From Burkholderiaceae bacterium (lineage in GTDB: Bacteria > Pseudomonadota > Gammaproteobacteria > Burkholderiales > Burkholderiaceae), in assembly GCA_947447945.1 (NCBI GenBank), contig CANFLR010000015.1, forward strand, positions 1 to 38,025: a stretch of 38,025 bases of DNA, read 5' to 3'. The notes below the pieces were generated by a model, which worked only from the letters and a program-made list of their open reading frames with translations, searched no databases and was not told where the DNA came from. The translations under genes and the position numbers were made by a program. Positions 9,048-18,282 of the stretch are shown piece by piece. Positions within the stretch are counted from its first letter, which is position 1. Every line of letters begins with the position of its first letter.

Positions 9048-9947
9048 TTACTTTTTGGTAGATATGATTTGCTCTTCCCACTTCTGAACATCATCCAAGC
9101 CAAGCACTTGGTTGTATTGGCTTGAAGTAAACATGTGATCAGTATAGGAACCTAATAACTGCTTTTCCTGCAAATGCTCTAAAGCGGCATGCATCGCAAA
9201 CCCAAATACGCCTCTCGCTAAACTCGGATGAATCGCGATATCAATTCCAAGGGATTTCATTTCAGATGCTTTTAGCGCTGACACGGGACCACCAACATCC
9301 ACGTTATACAAACATGGTGCATCTAACTCTTGCTTAATGCGCTGAATTATTTTCACGGCATCTGGGTGTGGCTTGAGCTCTACAAATACGGCATCAGCAC
9401 CCGCAGCAATAAACGCCTTCGCCCTCCGGATACCTTCGTCAAGACCAAATGCCCCCACACTATCAGTACGAGCGATGATCATGAAATCCGCATCCGATTT
9501 AGCAGCAACTGCAGCCCTCATATGCGCAACTGCAGTATCAAATGGCAGTACTGTGCGCGCACCTTCAAATTGTGCACATTGCTTCGGGAAGGTTTGATCC
9601 TCAATATGAATCGCCGCCACTCCAGCGGCTTCGAATTCCATAACGGTTCTTTTAATATTGAGAACACCGCCATAACCCGTGTCTGCATCGCAGATCAAAG
9701 GAATCTCGATGCAAGCAGCAATCCGCCGCGCATGATCCGAGATCAAAGTTAAATCCACTTGACCGATATCGGGGATGCCTAATAAAGAAGCTGAGACGCC
9801 GTTACCTGTCATATAGACCGCCTGAAAGCCAGCGTTCTGAACCATGCGAGCCCCATAGGCATCATAGATACCTGGCGCAATGAGTGTTACATCACCAGTA
9901 ATGAGCTGCCGTAGCTTCTGACGTTTTTGTTGTGGGGTGATATTCAT
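9048..9947 (-). CDS. Isocitrate lyase/PEP mutase-family C-C lyase, 2,3-dimethylmalate-lyase-like
   Basis: This predicted cytoplasmic Mg2+-dependent lyase has 299 residues. It has the superfamily TIM-barrel signatures: PGIYDAYGARM near 25-35, metal-binding CDADTGYGG at 86-94, and the gate loop IEDQTFPKQCAQ at 115-126 with the lyase cysteine Cys124. In methylisocitrate and isocitrate lyases the loop reads K-R/K-C-G-H; here it is KQCAQ, so the Cys is kept but Gly-His is replaced, arguing for a different substrate. ATG 9947 overlaps the TGA of the preceding gene (ATGA), which decides the start over a GTG at 9962. As the last gene of the dehydratase operon it probably cleaves the hydroxy acid made by those subunits. 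Other options are oxaloacetate decarboxylase-like or methylisocitrate lyase-like activity. Confidence 0.85.
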   Translation of the reverse strand: MNITPQQKRQKLRQLITGDVTLIAPGIYDAYGARMVQNAGFQAVYMTGNGVSASLLGIPDIGQVDLTLISDHARRIAACIEIPLICDADTGYGGVLNIKRTVMEFEAAGVAAIHIEDQTFPKQCAQFEGARTVLPFDTAVAHMRAAVAAKSDADFMIIARTDSVGAFGLDEGIRRAKAFIAAGADAVFVELKPHPDAVKIIQRIKQELDAPCLYNVDVGGPVSALKASEMKSLGIDIAIHPSLARGVFGFAMHAALEHLQEKQLLGSYTDHMFTSSQYNQVLGLDDVQKWEEQIISTKK

Positions 9948-10465
9948 TGGGCAAAATTCCACTGAGGATTATCTTTCAGAAATGGAATTAAACCACCCGC
10001 ATCAATTAATGACAAAATCTCTTTGGGCAATGACAGGCCCTGAATGCTACTGCCATTTTGAGTTTGCACTACACCATTTGCAAAATCTACTGTTAGCAGA
10101 TCGCCATCTTGAATAGCAGAGGTATCGCATTCTAAGACCGGCAAGCCATTGTTAATTGCATTGCGAAAAAACTGGCGTCCGAAAGATTTAGCAACAATAC
10201 CTTGAATCCCCATCATCCGCAGCACATGGACAGCTTGCTCTCGTGAAGAGTTAATGCCAAAGTGATGGCCAGCGACTAAGAAGCCCCCTCCTGCGCCAGA
10301 GATAATCTTGGCAATTCCTGGGCTGAGTTCTTCGAATGCCACCTGAGCAACATCTTCAACATTTTTTCCTGGGAGATACTTATTCGAACAATGCAGATCG
10401 GTATTAACATCATCACCAAAGAGATAGGCTTTAGTAGCGCTATTGTGTAAGCGGGTTATTGCCAT
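9944..10465 (-). CDS. Aconitase-family small subunit (LeuD/DmdB-like)
   Basis: This is the swivel-domain subunit (173 residues) of a two-subunit hydro-lyase of the isopropylmalate isomerase/homoaconitase type. It shows the characteristic FGINSSREQAVHVLR (substrate-binding Ser-Ser-Arg-Glu) and the GIVAKSFGRQFFRNAINNGLPVLE segment. The start is ATG 10465, preceded by a strong GGAGGG; it overlaps the large-subunit stop by 10 bases and its own stop overlaps the lyase start. Tight coupling to the large subunit and a lyase, with no leuA/leuB nearby, argues against leucine biosynthesis and for a catabolic dehydratase. The exact substrate cannot be read from the sequence. Confidence 0.85.
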   Translation of the reverse strand: MAITRLHNSATKAYLFGDDVNTDLHCSNKYLPGKNVEDVAQVAFEELSPGIAKIISGAGGGFLVAGHHFGINSSREQAVHVLRMMGIQGIVAKSFGRQFFRNAINNGLPVLECDTSAIQDGDLLTVDFANGVVQTQNGSSIQGLSLPKEILSLIDAGGLIPFLKDNPQWNFAQ

Positions 10466-11745
10466 GATGCAGCCCTCCAATCACCCCCAACAACGGTACG
10501 CGGGTCAGTAATAAAGCCGGTCAATGCAGACGCCGCTACTGTAGCAGCCGAACCTAGCCAAATCTCTGATTCAGGATTAGATAAACGTCCTTTGAAATTT
10601 CTATTGGCTGTCGAGATCACTGTATCGCCATTACCGGGAACCAAGTGATTCGTTATACCAACGCAAGTACCGCACCCCGCTGCTTCAAATGAGGCTCCAG
10701 CCATAGTTAAGATTTCAATCAGACCTTCACGCAAAGCATCGATATAAATCTTCCGTGAGGCAGGAGTGATAATCATCCGCACTCCATGGGCGATTTTTTT
10801 ACCCCTCAAAATTGCAGCCGCCTGACGTATGTCATCAAGCCTTCCATTGGTGCATGTGCCAATCAACGCAAACTGAATTTTTTGATTCAGCACATCTTGT
10901 ACAGCAGCAATATCGTCCACTCGATGCTTTCGAGCAACTTGTGGCGCCAAATTTTGCACATCAATTTCTAGCGCTTGTGAATAAACTGCATCGCTATCAG
11001 CAAACACTGGTGCAGGCGTTTTTGCTCCGTGCGCAGCAAGCCAGCTCAGCGTTTTATCATCAGCCTCCAAAATGGCTGCCTTGGCACCAAGTTCAGCCGC
11101 ATGATTACACAGCGTCATACGATCATCAATATTCATCTGCATCACGGCATTACCGACGTATTCAATTGCCTTGTAATTGAGCCCCTCAGCACCAAAGCGC
11201 CCTAGCATATGTAGAGTTAAATCCTTGGCCCATACTCCGGGTTGCAATTGACCATTCAGCGTGACCTTCACAGTCTCAGGAACTCTGAACCATAACTTAC
11301 CCGTTGCCATCACTGCTGAGACATCGGTTCCCTCAATGCCAGTACCAAAAGCATTGAACGCACCATAACTCACTGAATGGGTATCTGTTCCCACGACTAA
11401 ATTACCGGCTGTGAGATGCCCGCCCTCAGGCATGACCTGATGACAAATCCCATCACCAATGTCGTAAAGCTTAGTCCCAGCATCTTGCGAGAACTGCCGC
11501 ATTTGACTATGAATTTGCGCCGCTTCTAAATTAGGGGGTGGTGAATAATGATCCATCACCAAAGCCGTATTTTTGGCGAACACCAACTCTTTTGCGCCAA
11601 TCTTATCAATCATTTGAATCGTATTGCTTGCTCGAGTATCGGTGACCATTGCAAAATCCACCGCACAAACGACAACCTCTCCTGCCGTAGTCTTCTCTAG
11701 GCCAGCATGTTTCGCCAAAATCTTCTCGCTAATCGTATAACCCAT
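10456..11745 (-). CDS. Aconitase-family large subunit (LeuC/DmdA-like dehydratase)
   Basis: This is the [4Fe-4S]-containing subunit of a hydro-lyase, 429 residues. Cluster cysteines are visible as Cys298 (GTCTNGRLDD), Cys358 and Cys361 (GCGTCVG). Other family marks are DHYSPPPN at 65-72, GTDTHSVSYGAFNAFGTG at 119-136 and the Arg-containing ITPASRKIY near 326-334. The length of about 420-430 matches the archaeal/anaerobic LeuC-homoaconitase-DmdA group rather than the longer enterobacterial LeuC. It begins 5 bases after the receptor gene. It probably interconverts an unsaturated and a hydroxylated dicarboxylate; dimethylmaleate/2,3-dimethylmalate is the best-known precedent for a dehydratase paired with a PEP-mutase-type lyase. 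Confidence 0.87.
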   Translation of the reverse strand: MGYTISEKILAKHAGLEKTTAGEVVVCAVDFAMVTDTRASNTIQMIDKIGAKELVFAKNTALVMDHYSPPPNLEAAQIHSQMRQFSQDAGTKLYDIGDGICHQVMPEGGHLTAGNLVVGTDTHSVSYGAFNAFGTGIEGTDVSAVMATGKLWFRVPETVKVTLNGQLQPGVWAKDLTLHMLGRFGAEGLNYKAIEYVGNAVMQMNIDDRMTLCNHAAELGAKAAILEADDKTLSWLAAHGAKTPAPVFADSDAVYSQALEIDVQNLAPQVARKHRVDDIAAVQDVLNQKIQFALIGTCTNGRLDDIRQAAAILRGKKIAHGVRMIITPASRKIYIDALREGLIEILTMAGASFEAAGCGTCVGITNHLVPGNGDTVISTANRNFKGRLSNPESEIWLGSAATVAASALTGFITDPRTVVGGDWRAASWQ

Positions 11746-11750
11746 ATCAT

Positions 11751-12728
11751 CTACCGTTCACTAAAACGAATTCCTTTAATAATCTTGCCCCACATCTCGT
11801 TCTCAGACTTCACAATCGCGAGTAACTCTTGCGGCGAGCTAGGCGCAGCCTCTAAATCGACTTTATGCAAACGCTCTAAAGTACCGGGATCCTTTAGAGT
11901 AGCGGTAATAGCTTGATTTAATTTCTCCAGAACGGCAGGCGGGACTTTGGGTGGCGCAATAAAGGCATACCAATTGAGTGCTTCATAGCCAGAATAGCCC
12001 TGCTCTGCAATGGTAGGTACATTTGGCAAACCTGGCAGCCGCTTCAAACTCGTCACCCCAAGGGCTCTCAGCTTACCAGCGTTGATCATGGGGATTGCTG
12101 TGGGAGTGCTTGCAAAGATAGCCGTAATGTTACCCCCCAATAAATCGGTCATCGCAGGACCGCCGCCCTTGTAATTAATATGCTCGGCATTCATGCCTGA
12201 GCGCACCTTGAGTAGTTCGCCTGCTAGGTGACCCGTACTACCGTTTCCAGAGGATCCGAAAGTAACAAAAGCATTTTTATCCTTCCCCATTGCCACGAAA
12301 TCTTGCAAAGACTTGATGTTCGATTCAGTTCTGACCACCAAAATATTCGAAAAGGTCACCCCTTGAGAAATCATGCTGAAATCCACCATTGGATTAAAGC
12401 TAGTGCCACCCGGCATATGCGGATTAATCGCCATTGAACCGACCGTCGTGAGCATGATGGTGTAACCATCGGGCTCAGATTTCATCAAGATTTCACTAGC
12501 CGTGTTGCCACCTGCGCCAGGACGGTTATCAATCACAAGCGCTTGGCCGAATTTTTCAGCTAACTTGGGAACAATTAAGCGCGCCGCAGAATCTGCGCCA
12601 CCACCAGGAGCGAATCCGACAATCAGTCGAATGGGCTTACTTGGAAAAGTACTCTGGGCATGCGTCAAGCCACTCAATAGGCCCATTACCAAGAGTAAAC
12701 CAAACCGCAATATCCTAGACTGGCTCAT
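11751..12728 (-). CDS. Bug/TctC-family periplasmic solute receptor
   Basis: This is a soluble periplasmic binding protein for small carboxylates, 325 residues, with a signal peptide at about 1-25 (SGLTHAQS). Hallmarks are KPIRLIVGFAPGGGADSAAR after the signal, VDNRPGAGGNTA, and NYKGGGPAMTDLLGG. Such receptors usually serve tripartite tricarboxylate transporters, but no TctA/TctB membrane genes are adjacent, so the partner must be elsewhere. The start is ATG 12728 (AGGAG upstream); a GTG one codon earlier is equally placed. It is the first gene of the dehydratase/lyase operon, which suggests it captures that pathway's substrate. Confidence 0.9.
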   Translation of the reverse strand: MSQSRILRFGLLLVMGLLSGLTHAQSTFPSKPIRLIVGFAPGGGADSAARLIVPKLAEKFGQALVIDNRPGAGGNTASEILMKSEPDGYTIMLTTVGSMAINPHMPGGTSFNPMVDFSMISQGVTFSNILVVRTESNIKSLQDFVAMGKDKNAFVTFGSSGNGSTGHLAGELLKVRSGMNAEHINYKGGGPAMTDLLGGNITAIFASTPTAIPMINAGKLRALGVTSLKRLPGLPNVPTIAEQGYSGYEALNWYAFIAPPKVPPAVLEKLNQAITATLKDPGTLERLHKVDLEAAPSSPQELLAIVKSENEMWGKIIKGIRFSER

Positions 12729-12766
12729 CACCCTGTCTCCTGTATTTTTTTCAATTATGAAGTGTC

Positions 12767-12796
12767 ATATTAGCCGATTTAAGGCATTTATCCCAA
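12767..12796 (-). promoter_or_regulatory. Candidate sigma-70 promoter of the receptor/dehydratase/lyase operon
   Basis: On the minus strand, TTGGGA (12791-12796) and TAATAT (12767-12772) are separated by 18 bases, giving a leader of about 32 bases to the receptor start. Good -10, moderate -35; found by eye only. Confidence 0.4.
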
Positions 12797-12862
12797 GAAA
12801 ACATTAGGGATCCCTAGCCCAAAGCCAGCTTCATGAGCAAAGTAAAACAGCTGGAGGATTGT

Positions 12863-13354
12863 CTAATAAGACCTTGTCAAAGCTTCAATGGCTTGGATGT
12901 GATTTAAGGTATAGCCAAATTCCTTCAATAGATCTTCTCGCCTGCCGATTTCAAAGTCATGGAATTCAAAGCCTGGAGCTACCGCGCAGCTGACTAAAGA
13001 AAAAGAGGTTTGATTGAGTGGTTTTGCCGAGAACCAAGTATTGGCTGGAATGGTGGCTTGAAGATTTTTCGAGTGTAAGCCCAATTGAATCGTTTGAAGT
13101 AATTTATTTTCATCAAAAAAATAAATGAGCACGTCAGAACCAAGATGAAAGAACCAAGTCTCGTCCGATTTGATGCGATGCCAAGATGAAAAATCGCCTC
13201 CTGAAAGGAGATAGTAGATACTCGTGTAAGCACTCTTATCTTCTAAACCGGTAGTTTTAATGATCGCTTTGGATCGATACATTTCTCTATAAAAGCCACC
13301 CTCCGGATGCGGAAGAAGATCAAGCTCTTTAATGAGGGAGTTCATTTCATGCAT
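12863..13354 (-). CDS. DUF985 cupin-domain protein
   Basis: This is a small 163-residue beta-barrel protein of the Cupin_5/DUF985 family. The recognisable signature starts LDLLPHPEGGFYREMYRS (about residues 11-28), then YYLLSGGDFSSWHRIKSDETWFFHLG in the middle and CAVAPGFEFHDFEIG near the end. The His and Glu residues around SWHR and DETW could bind a metal. The biochemical function of the family is not established. It starts 19 bases after the ABC permease stop and may be the last gene of that transcription unit, with no evident functional link. Confidence 0.88.
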   Translation of the reverse strand: MHEMNSLIKELDLLPHPEGGFYREMYRSKAIIKTTGLEDKSAYTSIYYLLSGGDFSSWHRIKSDETWFFHLGSDVLIYFFDENKLLQTIQLGLHSKNLQATIPANTWFSAKPLNQTSFSLVSCAVAPGFEFHDFEIGRREDLLKEFGYTLNHIQAIEALTRSY

Positions 13355-13372
13355 TCAAGATTCGCTTCCTGA

Positions 13373-14041
13373 CTAGGCAATGGGGATGAATATGCGCTTT
13401 TCAATACTGCGGGCGATCAACACAATCACCGAAACCAATAGTAAATATACCAAGGCAGTTAGTAAGTACGCTTTAAAAAACTGAAAGTTCGTAGAGGCTA
13501 GTTCTTGCATCCGCGCAAAAAACTCGGTGTACTGAATCAAAAACGTAATGGAAGTATCTTTCAGATTGCCAATCACCTGATTAGTTAAAGCCGGCACCGA
13601 AGTACGCAAGACTTGTGGCAGGGTAATCAAGCGAAATATTTGCGCTGGTCTAAAGCCCTGTGCTGTAGCGGCCTCAATCTGACTTAAATCTAGACCGTTG
13701 AATGCTGTTTTAAGGTAAGCCGCATTGTAGGCAGCCACATTTAAAGTAAATCCGATGATGGCAACCGCAAAAGGATTTAAGCGCAACCCCCATTGAGGCA
13801 GTCCGTAGTACATCAAAAATAAAAGAACGATTAGAGGCATGCCAATAAAAAAAGAAATATAAGCATTAATGGCATTGCGTATTAGTCTATTTTTACTGAG
13901 GGTCAAATAAAAAACAGCAATGCCCAATAAAAATCCGGTAATACTGATGATGATTGCTAATTGCAGGGTATTTGCAAGCCCAGTTAGTATTAAGGGCATT
14001 TGCTCCAGAAGATCACGTTCGAACGTACCCCAAGACGCCAT
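13373..14041 (-). CDS. Polar amino acid ABC transporter permease (HisM/GlnP type), distal
   Basis: This is an inner-membrane permease of 222 residues with about five membrane segments. The conserved ATPase-contact (EAA) loop reads EAATAQGFRPAQIFRLITLP near 122-141. It is the fourth gene of the amino acid uptake operon and presumably pairs with the other permease encoded at 14772-15431 as a heterodimer. The gap to the ATPase gene is 5 bases. Confidence 0.9.
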   Translation of the reverse strand: MASWGTFERDLLEQMPLILTGLANTLQLAIIISITGFLLGIAVFYLTLSKNRLIRNAINAYISFFIGMPLIVLLFLMYYGLPQWGLRLNPFAVAIIGFTLNVAAYNAAYLKTAFNGLDLSQIEAATAQGFRPAQIFRLITLPQVLRTSVPALTNQVIGNLKDTSITFLIQYTEFFARMQELASTNFQFFKAYLLTALVYLLLVSVIVLIARSIEKRIFIPIA

Positions 14042-14046
14042 CTGAG

Positions 14047-14775
14047 CTATTCTCGCTTACCAAAAAAAGCCTGCAGATCAGGATCAGTATGATCATTCGC
14101 CAGAACCTCAATACGCTCATCTGCTCGAATAATCCCCTTATCTAAAAAGAGCACCCTATCAGAAATATTGCTTGCTAAACCCAAGTCATGCGTCACGCAA
14201 ATCATCGTAATGCCATTGTGATGGAGGCGATTAATCAGATCACCAACATCGCGGGACATCACTGGATCTAAGGCCGAGGTCGGCTCATCCAATAGAAGGA
14301 CGGCAGGATCCATTGCCAAAGCCCGTGAGATAGCGACACGCTGTTTTTGCCCGCCAGATAATTGAGAGGGATATTTACTTTGGTGAGCTGTCATCTCAAA
14401 TTGAGCTAATTCATGCAAGGCTTTTTCATTAGCCTCTTTTGTGCCCATGCCCTCTAGCTTACGCAAGGCTAAGCTGACGTTTTCTAATACGGTCAGGTGG
14501 CTGTATAAGGCAAATTGCTGAAACACAAATCCAATCTGCTTACGCAAAGCGCGCACATCGACATTTGGACCCAGAATCTCTTTTCCTTTGAACTGAATCG
14601 ATCCAGCCGTAGGCTCGACCAGTCGATTGAGACATCGCAATAGAGTGGACTTTCCGGAGCCTGAAGAACCCATCAAAACTTTGACCTCACCTTGCTGCAA
14701 ATCAAGATTGATTCCAGAAAGCACCGCTTGGTCACCAAATTTTTTTGCAAGATCCCGAATTGCAATGACTGTCAT
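14047..14775 (-). CDS. Polar amino acid ABC transporter ATPase (GlnQ/HisP type)
   Basis: This is the cytoplasmic ATPase that powers the uptake system, 242 residues. Walker A GSSGSGKST is at 36-44, Q-loop FVFQQFALY at about 83-91, signature LSGGQ at 139-143, and Walker B LLLDEP with Asp163/Glu164, followed by the ALD D-loop. The H-loop His is in CVTHD. The size and motifs match the GlnQ/HisP subfamily. The start overlaps the stop of the preceding permease by four bases (ATGA), indicating translational coupling. Confidence 0.95.
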   Translation of the reverse strand: MTVIAIRDLAKKFGDQAVLSGINLDLQQGEVKVLMGSSGSGKSTLLRCLNRLVEPTAGSIQFKGKEILGPNVDVRALRKQIGFVFQQFALYSHLTVLENVSLALRKLEGMGTKEANEKALHELAQFEMTAHQSKYPSQLSGGQKQRVAISRALAMDPAVLLLDEPTSALDPVMSRDVGDLINRLHHNGITMICVTHDLGLASNISDRVLFLDKGIIRADERIEVLANDHTDPDLQAFFGKRE

Positions 14776-15431
14776 ACCGCAGCCTCTTTCATACCAGGAA
14801 TGTCATAATGCTTTTGGATGAGCTGAACACCTGCTAATAAAATTCGATAAATTGCAAAATATAAAACTCCAACGGCAAGGTATACCTCAATTCCCTTTAA
14901 GGTATTTGCCGTCAGGGTCATTGCCTCTTTGGTAATTTCGGGAATGCCGACGGTATAAGCAAACGGTGAATACTTCAGAACCGAAGTAAATTCATTGACC
15001 ATGCCCGGTATTGCAAAACGAAGCATCTGGGGGATTTCAATATAGCGAAGTGCTTGGATGCGGCTCATACCCATTGCCTGTGCAGCAAGAATTTCGGCTG
15101 GGTCAACCGAATTAAATGCCCCCCGAAATACTTCCGTTAAATAGGCGCCAGCAACTAAACCCAAGCTTAGAGCCATCGCCATTAATGGGGGTGGCTTAAT
15201 ACCAATTCCAGGAAGGCCAAAATACACCATAAATAGCAAAACGAGCACGGGTACGCCTCGAAAAAAATAAGCATAGATATCAATTAGCAAGGAAATACAC
15301 CTAATGGACAGCCTATGCAAACTCGCAAGCAGTAGACCAAGCACCAGACCAGTGAGACTGCAAACCAGCGTCACTAAAACGGTATAAACAACACCATTGC
15401 CTAGTGCTAATAGAATATCCAACAAACTCAT
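14772..15431 (-). CDS. Polar amino acid ABC transporter permease, proximal
   Basis: This is an inner-membrane permease of 219 residues homologous in layout to the distal one. It has about five hydrophobic helices, a charged RGVPVLVLLFMVYFGLP segment near 59-75, and the EAA-type loop AAQAMGMSRIQALRYIEIP near 116-134. It lies 19 bases after the binding protein gene and overlaps the ATPase start. Operon order receptor-permease-ATPase-permease is typical of this transporter class. Confidence 0.9.
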   Translation of the reverse strand: MSLLDILLALGNGVVYTVLVTLVCSLTGLVLGLLLASLHRLSIRCISLLIDIYAYFFRGVPVLVLLFMVYFGLPGIGIKPPPLMAMALSLGLVAGAYLTEVFRGAFNSVDPAEILAAQAMGMSRIQALRYIEIPQMLRFAIPGMVNEFTSVLKYSPFAYTVGIPEITKEAMTLTANTLKGIEVYLAVGVLYFAIYRILLAGVQLIQKHYDIPGMKEAAV

Positions 15432-15450
15432 AGCGACATTGTCTGGAGAA

Positions 15451-16245
<795 letters not shown>

Positions 16246-16271
16246 TTAATGACATGAAGGTTTTTTAGCAA

Positions 16272-16290
16272 CAGGAGCTAAATGCTCCTG
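16272..16290. other. Hairpin between the copper-oxidase-like gene and the ABC operon
   Basis: A perfect 7-bp stem CAGGAGC/GCTCCTG with a 5-base loop lies in the 200-base gap. It is 110 bases after the upstream gene's stop on the minus strand. It lacks a U-tract on either strand, so it is at best a weak or factor-assisted terminator or a leader structure of the ABC operon. Confidence 0.4.
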
Positions 16291-16403
16291 AGCATCGCAT
16301 CTTTCCTTCGTATAGGTGGCGCATGAATGAACGATGTTCCACAAATATTTCCTTGTCTTAGCGGAAAAATTAATAATTCAGAACAGCGCAATCAAGCCAA
16401 CGA

Positions 16404-18275
16404 TTATGCTGGCACGACCGTCACCCGCTGCACCATTCCTAAATCAGAATACTGTAGCATTTGACTGTGCAAAATATAAGGGCCTACAAAATCTGTGAAA
16501 CGCATCCGAAAGGTTACTGAGGTAGGCGCTTCCTGAGTTCCCCCGGGCGGCAAAGCCACCGTATCGCACCAATAGGGATCTACTGCAATCCCGTTTACTT
16601 TAGTGATATACATCGGATTCACGTGAATATGAAACACATGAGAAATGCTATTGCAATTATAAATAGTCCACTCTTCTATCGCGCCTAAAATCACATTCTG
16701 AAGAATGACATTAGCAGGCTGCAACTGATAATCATAGGTAGGAAAAATAAATGGCGGGTAATATTTTGAGCCCTCAATAGGTTTCCCCGACATCCTAGAA
16801 AGCTCTTCTTTTGCCAAGGCGATATTTTTCTTCGCCAACTCTGTGATTTCTGAGGTGATAGCCTTTGCATCGGCCAATGCCCGATCAATGGCTGATGGAG
16901 CATTACGGGAGGGGTCTAGGCCCTCGTTGCCAGCTAGATTAAAAATAATGCTGCGCTTTTTACCGCCAGCACTAGCAAACTCTTGATCGGCAATCGGGCT
17001 TAAGAAGCTGCTCACAGGCAAAGGTGCAGGGGGTATAGCCATTATTTTTTTAGTATTCACCACAATAACCTTGGCGAGAACGTCTCCTGGCAAAGTGACG
17101 ACTTGCTTACCTTGTGCAAGCTTGGCGGGTAGCGATCTGAGCAAATAAGTTCCAGGCTCGCCCGCTTTGACCAAGACGGATGAGCGATTGCCAGCTGCTA
17201 ACAGAATCCCTTTGTCATTGTTTTGTCGTGCATCGGGATAATCTTGATAAGTACTACTGCCCCATCCGTCTATTGTGTATTGATGTAAGGTATGACCATC
17301 TAGACTGAGATTAAGATAGTTAAATACTTGAGTATTGATAAAGCGCCATCTCTGCACTTCCCCGCTTTGCATGACGATCGTCGGTTGACGCACACCATTA
17401 ATCAAAACGGGTTGGATATCTATATTGCCTTGGCCAGAGCTACCCATTCCATAGCCTGTTGGATGATTAGCAATTTGGGAGAACTTCTCCAGCGAGCCAT
17501 CTTTGGCACCATAGTTATTGCTAATTTTGCTGCTTGCAAAATACGGCGCTTGAAATAAAAAAATCAATTCGTCTGCTTGGGTCATTTCTGGCAGATCATC
17601 GACAGGACCACGCACCATGATTACGCCAGACATCAGGCTAGCCACCTGAATTGCACTACTACCATGGTATTGAGGATGGTAATAAAACGGTCCTGCAGGA
17701 TGGTCTTTCGGAATTTGATAAACGTACTGCCTAAAACCTCCAGCCGGATGAATTCCGCCGGTATTGGGGTCTACTACATAATCGCCGTACTCTAGAGACT
17801 GATGGTCTGAATAGATTCCTGGGTCCACATGCAAACCGTGGGCATGCAAATTGGTTGTATTGGGCTTCATGTAATTGGTGAGATCACGAAATGCCAAGAA
17901 CGGAGGATTTACCGGCAAGTTGTTCACCAACTTGATTCGTAATTGCTCCCCACCTTTGACGATTAATGTTGGCCCCGAGTAACTAGGGCCCTTAGTGTCA
18001 TAACCATAAGCCCGTAAGGAAACGGCGTATTGCTTGCTAGGATCCGCACCTGCCAGCTGAGTATCAAGGTACGATGCCGTCAAAGTGATATCGAGCACAC
18101 CATTTTTAGCCTCGAGCATCGTCGGCTGAACAAAGGTTTGCTTGGGATTCACTAAATTGCTTGCGTTTTCACGACTACAGGCTGTGAAACTTGTGGGCAG
18201 CACAATGCCCGAGGCAAGCGTGGCACTCAAGCGTAAGAAATGACGGCGATTGATTGGGAGATTCTTATTTTCCAT
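16404..18275 (-). CDS. Multicopper-oxidase-like exported protein with degenerate copper sites
   Basis: This 623-residue three-cupredoxin-domain protein resembles CotA/bilirubin-oxidase-like multicopper oxidases. A twin-arginine signal (RRHFLRLSA, Arg10-Arg11) ends in a lipobox-like SFTAC (Cys33). Domain 1 keeps LHAHGLH (143-149), but the second ligand motif is HPQYHG (200-205) instead of HPHxHG. The C-terminal HVFHIH (546-551) is intact. The final HCHxxxH motif is LHSQMLQYSDLGM (602-614), where the type 1 copper Cys and neighbouring His are Ser and Gln. Oxidase activity is therefore doubtful. The start is ATG 18275 (AAGG upstream), not the TTG at 18290. It is the last gene of a three-gene operon with a propeller protein and a YHYH lipoprotein. 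Confidence 0.88.
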   Translation of the reverse strand: MENKNLPINRRHFLRLSATLASGIVLPTSFTACSRENASNLVNPKQTFVQPTMLEAKNGVLDITLTASYLDTQLAGADPSKQYAVSLRAYGYDTKGPSYSGPTLIVKGGEQLRIKLVNNLPVNPPFLAFRDLTNYMKPNTTNLHAHGLHVDPGIYSDHQSLEYGDYVVDPNTGGIHPAGGFRQYVYQIPKDHPAGPFYYHPQYHGSSAIQVASLMSGVIMVRGPVDDLPEMTQADELIFLFQAPYFASSKISNNYGAKDGSLEKFSQIANHPTGYGMGSSGQGNIDIQPVLINGVRQPTIVMQSGEVQRWRFINTQVFNYLNLSLDGHTLHQYTIDGWGSSTYQDYPDARQNNDKGILLAAGNRSSVLVKAGEPGTYLLRSLPAKLAQGKQVVTLPGDVLAKVIVVNTKKIMAIPPAPLPVSSFLSPIADQEFASAGGKKRSIIFNLAGNEGLDPSRNAPSAIDRALADAKAITSEITELAKKNIALAKEELSRMSGKPIEGSKYYPPFIFPTYDYQLQPANVILQNVILGAIEEWTIYNCNSISHVFHIHVNPMYITKVNGIAVDPYWCDTVALPPGGTQEAPTSVTFRMRFTDFVGPYILHSQMLQYSDLGMVQRVTVVPA

Positions 18276-18282
18276 ATTTACC

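Noticed and set aside
10456..11745. Leucine-biosynthesis leuC
   Set aside because: No leuA or leuB nearby, and the pair is fused by overlaps to a lyase and led by a solute receptor; a catabolic dehydratase fits better, though this is not proven.
12813..12855. CCAGC/GCTGG inverted repeat as terminator after the cupin gene
   Set aside because: Only five base pairs with a loop of about 20 bases and no T-run.
16272..16290. Intrinsic terminator after the oxidase-like gene
   Set aside because: The stem is clear but there is no T-run on either strand, so it is listed only as a hairpin.
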